From contig NC_056540.1 in NCBI RefSeq assembly GCF_910596095.1, positions 19,122,501 to 19,186,500 of the forward strand: DNA of 64,000 nt, read 5' to 3'. Origin of the DNA: Thunnus maccoyii. Its lineage: Eukaryota > Chordata > Actinopteri > Scombriformes > Scombridae. Below, one piece after another: positions 10,288 to 22,732 of the stretch. A program made the translations under genes and the position numbers. The notes under the pieces are model-generated. The model was not told the DNA's origin. It searched no databases and worked only from the letters and a program-made list of their open reading frames with translations. The first letter of the stretch is position 1, and every line of letters begins with the position of its first letter.

Positions 10288-13200
10288 TCACTTCTTTGAT
10301 GGTTTCCGCTTGAGACTCAGGGACCTCATGGAGCCAAACACTCTCCTCCCCAAGTCCCGCAGCGATCGAGAGCGCTGGAGGGGCATCCTTGGAGGAGGTG
10401 ATGGAGAAAAGGAAGGGGAGGAGAGCGGGGAGAGGGAGTGGCAGCTGCCCTCCAGGCTCTGAGAACGGGAGAGGTTAAACAGACTGGCTGTGGAGGACAG
10501 ACGTTTGTCCCCCTCCTTTGCTCTCAGCAGTCTGACCCCTTCGTCTTTGTTGATACCCATGCTACCATGCCCCACATCTACAGAGGAGACCCAGTGTGCC
10601 TGTTTTCTGGGCTCCTCGCTGTGGTTACGAGGAACCAGCAAGCCTTGGGACTCACTCCTGAAAAGAGCCCTCCTGGATAGCCTGAGGCTGGAGCTGCGTC
10701 TCTCCACCTCCTCTTTCCCCCTCTTCTTTGAGAAGATGGGAGAGCTTTCTACTTTTGGCCTCTTGTCATTACTACTGGACCCCGACTTCACCCTCCGGTG
10801 TTCCCTTCTCCAGCTTCCACCGCTGTTCCTTCTCCTTCCATAGCCATACTCCGCTCTATCCATCTCCTCCCTTTCGCTCTCTGACTCTTTGCTCCAGAGG
10901 CGACCCTCAAAGCCCCTCCAGAGTTTGTTAGAGGTCTTTCTGGGTGTTTGGGCTGCTGTTCGCTCCCTCTCCTCCTCTTCACCCCAAACAGAGCTGTAGT
11001 CCTCTCTCTTAGTATAGCTGTTCACTGTTGCCGCCCTGATCAACTTGTGGGAGGCATGCTTCCCCCTGTAGAGCCCCTCCCCCTCCACCCTCTTCCACCC
11101 ACCGCTACCCCCACTTCCTCCTCCACTCTGCCGAAGTGATCCACCCCTTGGCTGGATGCCGCCATGCTCCAAAGGAGAGGTCCTGGTATTGGCACGAGGC
11201 AGGGAACACTGGAAGGGCGCATCCCTTCGGAAAACAGAGAGAGGGGTTGCACCCAAAGGGGAAGGCTGGAGAGGCCGTGGAGGGGAGCGGCCCCTCGCTG
11301 TAGCGCGGGAGGCAGGGGAGGACGCTGTGGAGGAAGGAAGGTCAGATGGGGAAGGGGTCTGCTGGTAGTGGCAGTGTGAGGAGTAGTGGGCAGAGGGAAT
11401 ATGAATGGACTGGTAAGGGTGAATTGGGCTGCTGGAGTGGGAGAGAGGAGGAGTGAGACTGGACTGAGACTGGGGAGAGTGGGTGACACTGAGAGACAGC
11501 TGTATTGGTCTCTGAGGGCTCAGTTCATTCAGTCTAGTGTAGTCATGTGACTGATCTGTCTGGGCTGTCAGGTGACTTTTACCATGACCCCTCACCTCAC
11601 CTGCTGTGTCTGCTTGGAAGCAGTCGATATCCAGCTCCACACCTTGTTCCATCAGCCCAACTACAACAGCCCTTGACAGGCCAGAGAGGCGGGAGATCTC
11701 TCCCACCATGGGGGAGTCTTCGCTTAGCTTGGGACTGGAGCTGGACTCTTGGATCAAGCTGCTGCGCTGAGACCCAGGAGCTGATCCAGAATTCGTGCCA
11801 AACGCTGATGTACCAGACTCAGGGGGAGCACCGCTGCTCCAGTCTAATGATCGACAGAAGGCGGTTGACCCAAATCCAGAACTGTTTCCAGACCCCGAAG
11901 TGACCTCCAGGGAACTGCGGTGGCTCAGGCTTGAGGGACAGGTGGAAATGCGAGGTCGAGCTCTAAGTGCTGGGGTGGGTGTAGAGGAGAGTGATGTAGC
12001 AGAAGAAGTGGAAGCTGCAGCAAAGTCACTCCGCAAAGCTCCACAACTGCCATGTTTGGGATTGTCTCCCAGTCCCTGGTTAGAATTTAAACCAGGAGCA
12101 AGGTTCAAATTGAGGTTGAGATGCAGATTTATGTTCAAATCCTCTCCAGTTGCAGAGGGAAGGTTACCCAGGTTGATTGAGTTCCTGGTGGCCTTTTTCC
12201 CAGTAGTGCTAAGGCTGACTCTAGCAGAATTTCCCAGAAGTGATTTGCAGGGTGTGATGCTGCCCCCTGGCAGGGTGGAGGGTGTACTGCGGTTCTCGAA
12301 GGCAGACAGGGACTGAGTGGAACCGTGACTTTTGCCGGGGGTACAGAAACCTCGGTTTGTGACTGAACAAGGTGTAGCAGCTGAAGTGAGATCAGAGGTG
12401 GAAGAAGTTACCCGACTATGATATTGGCGAGCTAGCCTAGAGATGTACTGCTCCAGCTGGGTGAAAGAGGCCTGGGATGTGGGCTGCTGAGGCTGGAGAG
12501 GCAGACTTAAATCAGCAGTGGATTCTGGTGGTTCATCTGGTTGGGTTCCTTCAGGACTCGGAGAGGCTGATTGCTCCTGGCTCTGGGAGGTGAAGAGGGG
12601 GCTTTGGAGGGCGACGGCATGCAGTGGGCTAGGGTAGGGGTATACCTCTTTTGTCCGACGGGACACCAGGTCTGTACAGTAGCGAGAATCCAGCTGGGGT
12701 CTCGGATAGACAGAGGAGGTGGAGGAAGAAGAGGCTGGATCGAGAAGCGGGAGGAGGGAAGAAATCAAGGAGTCACCGAGGCCTGAGCAGAGGTCAGACA
12801 GAAAGCTCAAACCAGTCGCTTCAAGGTCACTTGAGACTGTAAGAGACAAGGGAAGAAGAATTTTAGACCAAACATTTATTTTAGATGATTGTTCCCTAAA
12901 TATTTATATCCCCACCTCTTTCCAGACATAATACTGGCATTTTGTAGCCACAACAGTGCTGGGAACCATCTTCAGTTGAACTTTCTGAACCACCTTTGGC
13001 TGAAAATTTCATATTTCCATGTATGGATTTACATGACTGATGGATCCATTATTTGCATTATTTGCTCACCTGAGACTGGTATCCCTTCTGTTTGTTCAGC
13101 ATCATTGTGGCTGCTGTAAACTGCAGGCTGCTGTGGCTGCTGCTGCTTCACTACACCATCTGACCACAGGATGTCAGTGTTGTCAGCAGACAGAGGAACC

Positions 13201-16200
13201 TGCTCCCACAGCTTCAGGGGTCTGGCCAGTGGCGCTGGTCCTCCCTGAGTGGCATCACTGGACACAGAGTAGCAAGAGTCCGACAGAGAGCTCCCGCTCA
13301 CTGAATAGAAACCTTGATGAGAGAGGAAATAAACTCACTCTGCATATGTACACATATGTAACATTTTGTGACAACAACCAACAATTTCTCAATCATTCTT
13401 AGAGGGGCTGATGATAAAGGGGTGATAAAAATAGGGGCTCCCTAGAGTCCTGACCTGTCTGGTGGTTATGTAATATACTGGCCATTATTTTAATTCTATT
13501 GTTACTATCATCATTAGTATTATTAATTCTCTATTATTGGGATTCTGGTTTTTCTTAGACCTGTACTCATTTTTTGTTGGTTGGTTTTCTTTTTTGTCTT
13601 TTGTGGATTACTTGCATAGGCCTCTGTAGTCAAGCTACCATATGACACAACTTATATTTATTTGACTATAAATTGAGAAAAAACACAAAATCCACCATTT
13701 TCATAAACACGGATGTCATCAGTGTTGCTACTTTGTGCTGTCACACAATGGTGATTTTATGTATAGGTTTTACATTTGCAGTTTTATAGTCTCTGTCTGG
13801 TACTGTTGGTTTTTCCTGAGAAAAGTCACACACAAAATATTTCCAGTAGCTGCAGTGTTTAGTTTGGATATATATAAAGGAAAATGGTCAGTAATAACAA
13901 CCCTCGCTAAACACAGACAAGACAGAAACTCAACACATAAATTCCAGGAAAAAGGCGTCACAGTACTAGATCCAATATTTAACTAACAAGTAACATCGAG
14001 ATAGTCAGCGCCAAAACAGTACAGTCACTCCAAATAAGAGCTGACAAATGACACATTAAGCTGTGAAAATAACTTCAAACCTAAGAATGTAATTAAATAA
14101 TGCCTTTCCTGGTTTCAAGGTTTAACTGAATCAAGTGCTAGATTTTCGCTACACCCAAGTAAAGTAAGGCGTGTATGTGTAAGTGCGTAACAGCAGAGGA
14201 ATGTCTGAGTTGGGTGTAGAGACACAGGGATCACAGTAACAACAAGAGTGGATAAGACTTTGGCAAACTGAAACTGAATGAGTCAGTGCCAAGTGACACA
14301 GTGCAAGTAAACCAAAGTTTTAAAAAAAAGAGGTGGTTAATGTTTAATTGGACCTCTCTCACACAAGGTGAGCTCTCACACTGTGTTGGTCATTGTACAG
14401 GTCAGTGCTGTGGATCACACACTGTCTTCAATATTCACAGCTGAGCACAAGTGTGTATCTTGAAGTGTAGATGTGTCTTTTTTACCTGAACTAGGTCTGG
14501 AGTCACTATCCAGGTGGACTGCACCGCTGGGGTCTGGTGTTGGGGGAGACAGCAGGTCAGACGGGGCATCCCAGGAAAGAGTAGACCAGCGTGAGTTACT
14601 CCCCCTACCAGATGAGGAGTGAACTGTCCCATCCCCAGAATTACTGCCAGAGTCCTCTGGGCTGCTCTGACAAGGCGATACCATTATATCTGAGGGAGAG
14701 GGAGCCTGAAAAAAACAAAACATGAGACAGGTTAGGGCTGAGCAACACGGGCAAAATCAACAATGTTTTTGAAAGAAATATCTCAACAGTGATAATGTGA
14801 TTACTACTCCTAGATTACAATATTTTTATATTAATCATTTTTGTGAAAGAAGTATAGTTTATGTAAAGACATTTGCAGCATTTATTTTACAGCCTTTAGG
14901 ACCAGAAAACACATAATTTAAGCTTTAACACAATATTACAGTTGCCAAAATCTCAGACAATACCTGTTTTGTAAATGGGTGTAATAAGAGAAGGCAAACA
15001 GTGAGACATTACTCATTGTAGTACACAATGCACAGCTTGTTTGTTAAGGTGATATTTCACTTCAGTGACAGATTGTAATGTGCTTTAGTGGCTATTCATC
15101 TGTAGACACAAGAAATATGGCCCCTTGTACACAGCTCAGGTTAAAAACTGAGTCGAGCGAGCTGGAAGATATGGTTCAAATCAATATCAGGATAATTTAT
15201 TTTCCCATTATCAATATACTATATGATATACATGGTAAATGTAAGCAAAATCATATTTAAAATGCTCAAATTGATGAATAGTGCTTATTATTACATCAGA
15301 AAAAAAGTCTTCAAATGTGTAAAGCAAAAAAAGTTGCTGAGTAATTTTGTCAACTTTTAATTACAGTTTGCTCAGAAACATAATTTAAAACTGTAGCTTT
15401 TTATATAATCGTACCATCAATATAAAGAAAAACACTGTCAGATAAAACATAATGATCCTGACTTATTCCTCGGCCTTAACTGAGTGTTGAGAGTAGCTAC
15501 TTTTACACAACCACTGTACTTTATGTTGTACTTAGTTTGAGGATTTTGTTTCCATTTTATACTACCTCATAATTATACTCCACTATAATGCAGGAGGAAA
15601 TGTTGTACTTTTTAATTCACTACATTTATTTGACAGCTATAGTTACTCACCACAATAATCACTGAACAATATATATTTATTTAATTTTACTGAAGTAAAA
15701 GTTTAAATGCAGGAATTTTACTTGAAACTAACTTTACTAGGTTAATGTACCACTCAAATATCTGTAGAGGCCTGATACAAGAGCGTTTCTAATGAAAGTG
15801 AAATACTGCTGTGATGTGTAACAATCACACTCCTTAAAAGACCAAGTTATATCCATGTGGAAAAAACACATGTAGGGTTTTGTGTCTATGACGTCATTTA
15901 CCAGACGCACACCCCGATGATGTCACCGATGTTACCGTAATGGTCAGGAATGAGGGCCCCACATAATACCAAGAATAACAATCACCCCGCCAAGTTAGCA
16001 GAGTGCCTCAATTTCCTAGATTAGTAAGGGCTTGGTAGAGTAACCCCCACCACCCCCCACTACCCCCCCACCCTTCAATTATCCTCTAAATCCCCCCCAC
16101 CCACCCTCTCAGACCGCAGCCAAGAGCCCCCTGCATTAGGCCGATTGAGCCCAGACAACAGAGAGCCTGTGAGTGGCACTGATCAATCCTCTTGTTACTG

Positions 16201-16760
16201 AGGAAACAATACAGGTGGTGACTCACTGCTGGGGTGACAGGAGAGAGAGGAGGGGGGGGGGGGCTTCAGAAGATAATGAGAGAAGACAGATGACGTAACA
16301 AAGAGCAGCCAGAGCGGCAGAAGGGAAGGGGGGGTGGACTGAGAAGGAAAGAGGGAAGGAAGGAAAAGAGTTTCAGACTTTGACCTGTCTTAATCTTATC
16401 CTCTCTTCCTCTCGGCTCTTGTGAGAAGAAGAGAAGACTCATTTCTGTCCCTTTTTTTTTTTCCCCTTGTGAGTCTAAAGTGAGTCGTGGCTGAGTGGGT
16501 GACCAAAAACAAGCAAGAGGGACAAAAAAAGAGACAGTGACTCACTCTCTTATTTCTCGGTCTCTGACTGAGTGAAGGCGGTGAGGTGGGGAGGGCGAGT
16601 GGTTGCCGGGTGAGATAGAAGGGCATCTTGAAGGACCCCTACCTCCCCCACACTCCCCTTGACAAATAATCACCCCCCTACACCCCTACCCCCCCCACTT
16701 CTATAATATCCTTCGTGCCAGCCGCCCCCTACTCACCATAGCTACAGCTGCTCGCTCTCT

Positions 16761-16796
<36 letters not shown>

Positions 16797-19700
16797 CTTC
16801 TCCTCCCACACACAGAACCACAACAGCACAACAGGCCTGGCGAAATATTTAACTCATCCTGAGCCTGAACACACACAATCCAGTCTTGTTGTGACTTTTT
16901 CTTCCTCACATGTATGTTCGGTTGTCTGTTGTGCCGCCAAAGCCCACTCATTGCCTTCACCTCCTGTTGCTATAAAAGCACATATGTCCATCTTTCTGCA
17001 CTTGTAAGAGCTTCAACTTGAGTTTTTTTTCCCTTAACTTCTAACTCTGTCTATTTAAAGATATGAATTAACCCTTTATAAAGTCCCTCGGATGTGTAAA
17101 TATCTGCAAAAATGTCCATCTCTCTCCAGATTATCCATCAACAACATAATACACATTACAGGATATGGTGTTACACAGAGACCAGTGCATGATCAAATCA
17201 TAGGGGGCTGACAGACAAGTGGGTGGGGGTCCGCTCAGAGCTATGTAATGTGATATTCCTTCATGCGAGGGAGGAGCGCAGCCCCTCCGGAACAATATGT
17301 TGGAAACGTATGGGTCGATTGGATAATAATGCTACAGTGATCGCAGCTGCACAAGCAACACACCTCCTCTTAATGAGTGCATTATGTCATTACAGTGAGA
17401 CAAACTGCAGCGGTTGCCATGTTGAGGCCAAACAGCGTAGGATGGAGCTAGTGTTCGATGAGAAGTACAGCGCAGTATTTATCGTTCATGTGTTATTAAT
17501 GTGGTATTGAAATTTAAAGAACAGCCCACGCTGTGCTGTCTTCATCTTCACCGCCGAGTGATGTGATGAGCTCCAGCGTTTCTGAAACATTTAGGTGGAT
17601 TTCACACAAACACATGAAAGTATCAACGTTACAGACTTTTTTTTTTTCTTTTTTCTGTGAGCTCAGAAAGATCTTGAGGCAAGAACCAGAGACAAAAGCT
17701 TGTCTCACTCCACAAGTCAGCCTAATGGCTCTCCATGTAAGATGATGCTTTCCAATACTAAACCTAATTTGAAGACAGGCTGGCTTCAGTAAAAGGGCAC
17801 ATCTGTAGCACATCCCCTTATTCTCTTATGTGTTTCATTCAGTTTATTTTTAAATACTGAATGGCAACAGTGGGAAGGATCAGTTTTTCACCAACTTGGC
17901 CTTGACACTTGTGTTGAAGGCAAGAAGAGCTGCTGAAAAGTATAAAAAGATTAAAATGTTACACACTGAGAACTTGAGTTTTTTCTTCTTTATATAATGC
18001 AGAATACTTAATTTGGAAATTAAAGTTGGCTCTATTTATAAAAACAGATTGCATATACAAATGTAGGGCTGTAACCAACTGTTATTTTCATTATCAATTA
18101 ATCATTTGGTCTATAAAATGTCTGGAAAATCACTATTTTCTGAGTCAAAATTACGTCTTCAGATGTTTTGTTTGTCCAAAACCCAACGATATTCAGTTTA
18201 CTGTAAAGTACAGCAAAGAAAAGTATGAAATCATCACATTTGAGACGCTGAAACCAACAAAATGTTGGCATTTCTGATTCATTTTCTGTCAAATTTTCTA
18301 CAAATAACACATTTATGCTAATTAAATGTGCTTTCATTCCACAAATAATATTACACAAGCATTGTTTTTGCCACAAGTGTAATTACTTTAAAAAAAAACC
18401 TGTCCAACCCTCAAACACTGAAACACATCACATGGTTGAGAAGATTAAGATTTGCATTTGTCCATCACAGATGACAATGTGCAGCCATAATCCCGACCTG
18501 CCAAATATGGATTTGCACAGTGAGAACTTTCTCTGCTATTAGAGAGAGAAAAGGTGAATCACATTTCGAGAGTTTAATTCCAAAATGGAAAAAAACCACA
18601 ACACAGCAGAGCTGGTGTTAAAGTAGAGCACATTATGTTATGAGTCATCTAATCCTTGGTTTACAAAGCAGATTTTTTTTTTTGAAAACAGAATAACCTG
18701 TGTTTTTTTTTAAAGCAGTGAATAATGAATTTCAGGTAAAATTGATATATAAAGTGTTTAGGAATGAAACCTGTACAATAAGTGCAGCTATTTCACCTTT
18801 GTGGCAGTAAATAAAACAACAGGTGCTCCGTCTGCTCTGACCTGGTGTCCCTCCAGCTGCTGCACTGTTTAAACTACATGTGGTCACTTTTGCAACAACA
18901 ATTTGTCTCCATTTATGCAAAGGTTGGTGTGTGTTTGTATGTGTGTGTGTGTTGGCGGAGGCCGGCCTGGGCAGAGGGCAGGGTGCCAGGCTGCTCTGCA
19001 ACACTGGCAGCTCCCTTCAGAGGTGAGAATGAGCAATGCTGCCTGCCCTCTCCACAGGATGTCTCAGCACCACGGGGGGAGCAACAGAGATGTCGGTGGG
19101 TGGGTGGGTGGCGAGGAAGGCAGCGCAGTATGAGCTGCACTTCCATGGAGATGCCCTTGCTCGGATCGGACTGCAATTTCTGCCCCTGCACTGATTTTAT
19201 TACATCAAGTTATTTTCGTCCCTCTAGTTCTGCCTATGAGGGATATTATTTCACATTATTTCGTCTAATAAACACACCGTTCTGCAAAGGTGACCCCAGC
19301 TGTGGCCTGATTTGGACTGAATATGTATTAATGTGCTGCGGGCTGCTGACTAATACTGCTCATCAGTATCAGACACACATATTCACAGTGTAATAACAGT
19401 TTGTGGAAAGTGAGAGCGATGAAGTATCTGTTGCTCTCTCTGAATAGCAATAAAATGCTATTAATGTATCTAATGGTGGCTTATTACATATCTGAACTGG
19501 TAAAAAAAATCCCAGCACCAGAGGACCTTGAACACAACATAAACCTGTCATGTTACTGGTTACAAATCAAATCCGGAAATTATCCAGAGATAGTTCATGT
19601 CAGAGTGATTTAGTAGAGAATAACAAACACGCTCTCTTTGCAATGCAGAGAATCCCCTTGAAGTTTATCTCCATAGAAGACAAGATATTTCTGCACATCA

Positions 19701-21380
19701 CTAATTATTTAATAATAAATATGATTATCAAAGAGAAATTGCTCCACTAGAAAGATCGTATAGTATGTCTATGTAGTTGAAATGTGCTGTTATTGTTAAA
19801 ATTGGTGCCATATAATTGGAAAAAACTGAGAAAAAAGGTAGCAACTAATGTCTATTTCTTTATCTATTAATCTGTTGAGTATTTTCCTGATCAATCATTG
19901 TTCAATGTCAGAAAATAGTTGGGAAAAAATGTCCATCACAGTTTCAAATCATCTTCAAATTGTATGTTTTGTCCAACCAACACTCCAAAACCAAAAGATA
20001 TTCTCACAGAATAATAAAATCAGATCAAGAAAAGCTAGAAAACGTTATTTCACTTTTAAAAAATGACTTCAAAGATGAATCAATTATCAAAATAGTCGTT
20101 GATTATATTTCTATCCATTGTCTATTGATGAATTGACTGTTTGGCTCTTGAAACATGTATTTTCTTGCCAATAACAATTCCAGTTTTATCAATAATCCTG
20201 AATATCCAGAAAACCAGAAAACCATGCCGGCTGCTCTCACAGACAAATTTTATCCTCTAAATTTCAATGTAGAAACAAAAGATTTCACATTTTGGTGACT
20301 TCACAGGTTCAGATCTAGTTCATGCTCACACATAATGGACTATACACCACCTACAGCCTCAGTATCCAGAGGCCTCAGGATGGGACCTGTTCACATCCTG
20401 TCCTCCTGTATTACATGTCAAACCACATTCTCCACACCGTGAACACAAAAACACCTCTGTATCAATTTCAGGACCAGGTTGGGAGATGGATTTTCTTTAT
20501 ATGTTTGGGTGTCAGCCTGAAATCACACATCCTGACCAGTAAGAGTGAGCCACACTGCACTGGATCATTCAGGATTTCCCAATAAAAGATCAAAACTCAG
20601 GGACAGGATGACAAAGATGAAACATATTGTGATCAGACTGAGTGATTTGAATGCAAACTGTGTGCAGTGACCTTTACAGCTGATGAGCTTACTGGCCAGA
20701 GCCAAAAAAACGCAGCAGCAGTGTCTGGTTGCTGGCTCGTGTAGGCTATTAATACCTGCACCTGATTTTAGCGCTTGTATCCCACCACAACCTCCTTTAT
20801 AACCTTGAGCTGGGGCACAGAGCCAGCCAGTCAGTCCTGGTCCTGTAGCCTGACCTCAATGACATTTGCTCCATGTGACGGTCACACTGCTGCTGTATAT
20901 AATGATCTCGCTGCATGCTTGGCTGCTCTCTGGCACCATCTCAATCAATTGGGTATTCATCTCTCGGCACAGCCATGCGCCGCCAGGCAGAGATAAAATC
21001 TGTCTACTGAGCCGCAGAGGGACCGGCTTGTTGGCAGATCACCATCATCCCCGCATCCATATTTAATAATCTCGTCATGTAGAGATCCGGGCTACGAGCT
21101 GACAGACGCACTGACTGACCTGTTGCCTGCGGGATGTCGCAGAGCTCTGCTCGGCGTCCGCGGCGGCGCTCTCCGGGGTTCCGCTCGCGTCCTCCGCCCG
21201 CGGCTGCTCCTCCGCGTCGGCGGCTCGGTCCTCCAGAGCGGCGTCCACCATCCCCAGGTGTTTGCACCTGAGCAGCTCAAGCTCCAGCACCCCGGCTAGC
21301 GTCGCTTTGAGGCGCTCTCCGATGCGGACCCGCTCGGTGCCCGACCACAGCGAGTTCACACAGCCGCGGCGGCCGGCCAT
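10288..21380 (-). CDS. Dapper/DACT family (dishevelled-binding antagonist of beta-catenin), candidate dact4
   Basis: DACT proteins bind Dishevelled and tune Wnt and TGF-beta signalling. On the minus strand the exons are 21380-21120, 14705-14486, 13312-13070 and 12836-10288, all in phase, giving 1090 residues. The first exon carries the DACT N-terminal block (GERLKATLAGVLELELLR). The join of exons 2 and 3 makes DSDSRPSSGFYSVSG, and residues 308-323 read PYPSPLHAVALQSPLF; both are near-identical to DACT2. The remaining 770 residues are Ser/Pro/Arg-rich, apparently disordered, and end in basic SR-type segments. The start is the ATG at 21378-21380 with A at -3; the longer open frame uses GTG and is not needed. 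Two family hallmarks are absent: the coiled coil after the first block, and the C-terminal MTxV PDZ ligand (this one ends KRKPSKK). The paralogue number is uncertain; it could also be dact2- or dact3-like. Confidence 0.83.
13313..14485. other. DACT intron 3, no further gene seen
   Basis: This is the intron between DACT exons 2 and 3. It is AT-rich with no persuasive exon on either strand; small open frames at 13735-13986 overlap on both strands and look like chance. Confidence 0.6.
15485..15735 (-). repeat. Interspersed repeat 'family C', copy 1
   Basis: Words such as tgtactttttaattcactac, atttatttgacagctatagt and ttttactgaagtaaaagt mark a frequent teleost repeat whose other end reads gtggtagaagaagtac. 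Related copies are at about 26060-26330 and 28683-29130. Confidence 0.6.
16764..16795 (+). repeat. (CT)n microsatellite
   Basis: About fifteen CT units in the first DACT intron, within a pyrimidine-biased zone. Confidence 0.9.
18066..18295 (+). repeat. Repeat family A copy
   Basis: It opens agggctgtaaccaactg, continues tggtctataaaatgtctgg, and holds acccaacgatattcagttta, the diagnostic blocks of the family. It is truncated at its far end, after gcatttctgattcattttc. Confidence 0.75.
19838..20130 (+). repeat. Repeat family A copy
   Basis: A diverged copy containing ctgatcaatcattgttcaat, gtcagaaaatagt, ccaaaaccaaaagatattct and tcaattatcaaaatagtcgt. Same orientation as the copy at 18066, 1.8 kb away. 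Confidence 0.7.
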
Positions 21381-21540
21381 CCTCGTCGGGGTGCCGGCAG
21401 GCGGAACCGGGGGCGCACCGCTGACCACCGCTCAGTTACCGTGCAATGAGTGCAATGAACGCGCTAAGGTCCAGCACCAGGTAGCGCAACGCGCGTCCAG
21501 ACCAGCGATAGCAACATAGTAGCCGCTTGAATTAACGCAA
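21120..21540 (-). promoter_or_regulatory. CpG-rich first exon and 5' flank of the DACT gene
   Basis: CG dinucleotides are dense from about 21130 to 21515, in contrast to the AT-rich surroundings. The patch covers the first coding exon and about 140 bp upstream of its ATG, as expected for a CpG-island promoter. No TATA box was identified. Confidence 0.55.
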
Positions 21541-22189
21541 TACTGTGCAAAATATAACCATCTCTAACGTGCCATGCAGCCTTTAGCTTCAGGCAGCCCC
21601 GCTGACTGGAACAACACTAGAATTAATGAATCCACTGGCAGCCTGGAGCAACATCAGCGGGCCACGTCTCATATTAATCCAGGCTTGATTTCCTGTTGAC
21701 ATTGTCTTTTATTTATGTCACTTATAAAGCTTCCCGGTCCGCTGGAGTTGCCATGGTGTTGGGCTCCGTGCGCTGCGTCCCCAATGAGACAATGCAACAG
21801 ACAGACGGAGGGTGATAACATGTGGGAGCAGGCAGCAGCGAGGAGGAGCCACTTGCACCAGAGCTGCACAGGGATTGGTCGGGGAAGTTTTTCGAATGGA
21901 CGCATGGAAAAATCCCCGGAGTGTCCAACTTGAGTGTACAGTGTGCCTGAGGACAAATAGTCACATTCCTCAAGTGTTCCCATAGGGATAGTGTGTCTGT
22001 GGTGGTGAGTCTGTTAGTGACCTCATCAGATTGTATCACTCTTTGTATCATTAGGTATGAAGGTGCTGCAGAATTTGATGTGAAATAGGCTATGTTTGGA
22101 AAAGTATCCTTCTGAACAAGGCTGGATTACTAAGAAAGCAAGGCAGGCTATTGTGCAGGGCCCCCAGACCCTCAGGGGCCCTAAAAGCC

Positions 22190-22447
22190 TCGTCCAACAT
22201 CACAAGTTTAAAAAAAAAAAAGAAAAGTATCGGTTCTTGAGTGCCTCTTCAGCTTAGGGGTTAAAAAGCTAACCACAAAGCCGGCCAGGGACCTTTACAC
22301 TGTTATATATTGTAGTATAATGCACATATTTTTACATATTTCTCATTTTCCTTATAATTTCCCTGTGCATATTTCTCACATGAACATGAGCAACTGTAAT
22401 GTGACCCAATTCTCCCTCAGGGATCAATAAAGTATTCTGATTCTGAC
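22190..22447 (+). repeat. LINE-type 3' tail fragment
   Basis: The run ends ctccctcagggatcaataaa followed by gtattctgattctgac. That ending is typical of 3' tails of fish L2/Rex-like non-LTR retrotransposons. No coding part remains. It is in the gap between the DACT promoter and the LC3C-type gene. Confidence 0.55.
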
Positions 22448-22667
22448 CTTTGTTTCATGCTATCTCCCTCATTTCCTCTTTCTCTCTGCTCTCATGGTAG
22501 TCATTTGGCCCGAATCCAGCAAATACTTTTTACTTTTTACAAGTACTATTTTCCCTCCCGATTAAAGCTGAAGTTTCAACTTTATATCATTGTTTATATT
22601 AAAACCTTTATAGATATTTTTCACAAATCTACTGTAAAATGAACACAAGGCTCATGTTAATAATATA

Positions 22668-22732
22668 CTGTATATAATATAATATAATATAATATAATAT
22701 AATATAATATAATATAATATAATATAATATAA
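22668..22732 (+). repeat. (AATAT)n microsatellite
   Basis: About twelve AATAT units in the intergenic stretch 21540-25360, where I see no gene. Confidence 0.95.

Larger units (their letters stand above)
14706..21119. other. DACT first intron with repeats, C-rich and GA/CT-rich tracts
   Basis: This is a 6.4-kb intron. It holds an interspersed repeat (about 15485-15735), a C-rich purine/pyrimidine-skewed zone at 16030-16110 and 16220-16730, a (CT)n tract at about 16764-16795, and two copies of repeat family A (18066-18295 and 19838-20130). I looked on the minus strand for the missing coiled-coil exon of DACT proteins and did not find it. The apparent 182-residue open frame at 18845-19393 is low-complexity chance. 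Confidence 0.6.

Noticed and set aside
11040-11489. A 149-residue minus-strand open frame rich in Pro and Leu, and several plus-strand frames at 10438-12842
   Set aside because: They overlap the 2.5-kb DACT terminal exon in other frames. The DACT frame has family motifs and continuous splicing, so the others are shadows.
18845-19393. A 182-residue plus-strand open frame
   Set aside because: Composition is low-complexity (Cys/Val/Gly from GT-rich sequence), there is no family likeness, and it lies in the DACT first intron.
21381-21428. A longer DACT start 16 codons upstream
   Set aside because: The codon at 21426-21428 on the minus strand is GTG, not ATG; the ATG at 21378-21380 has a good context.
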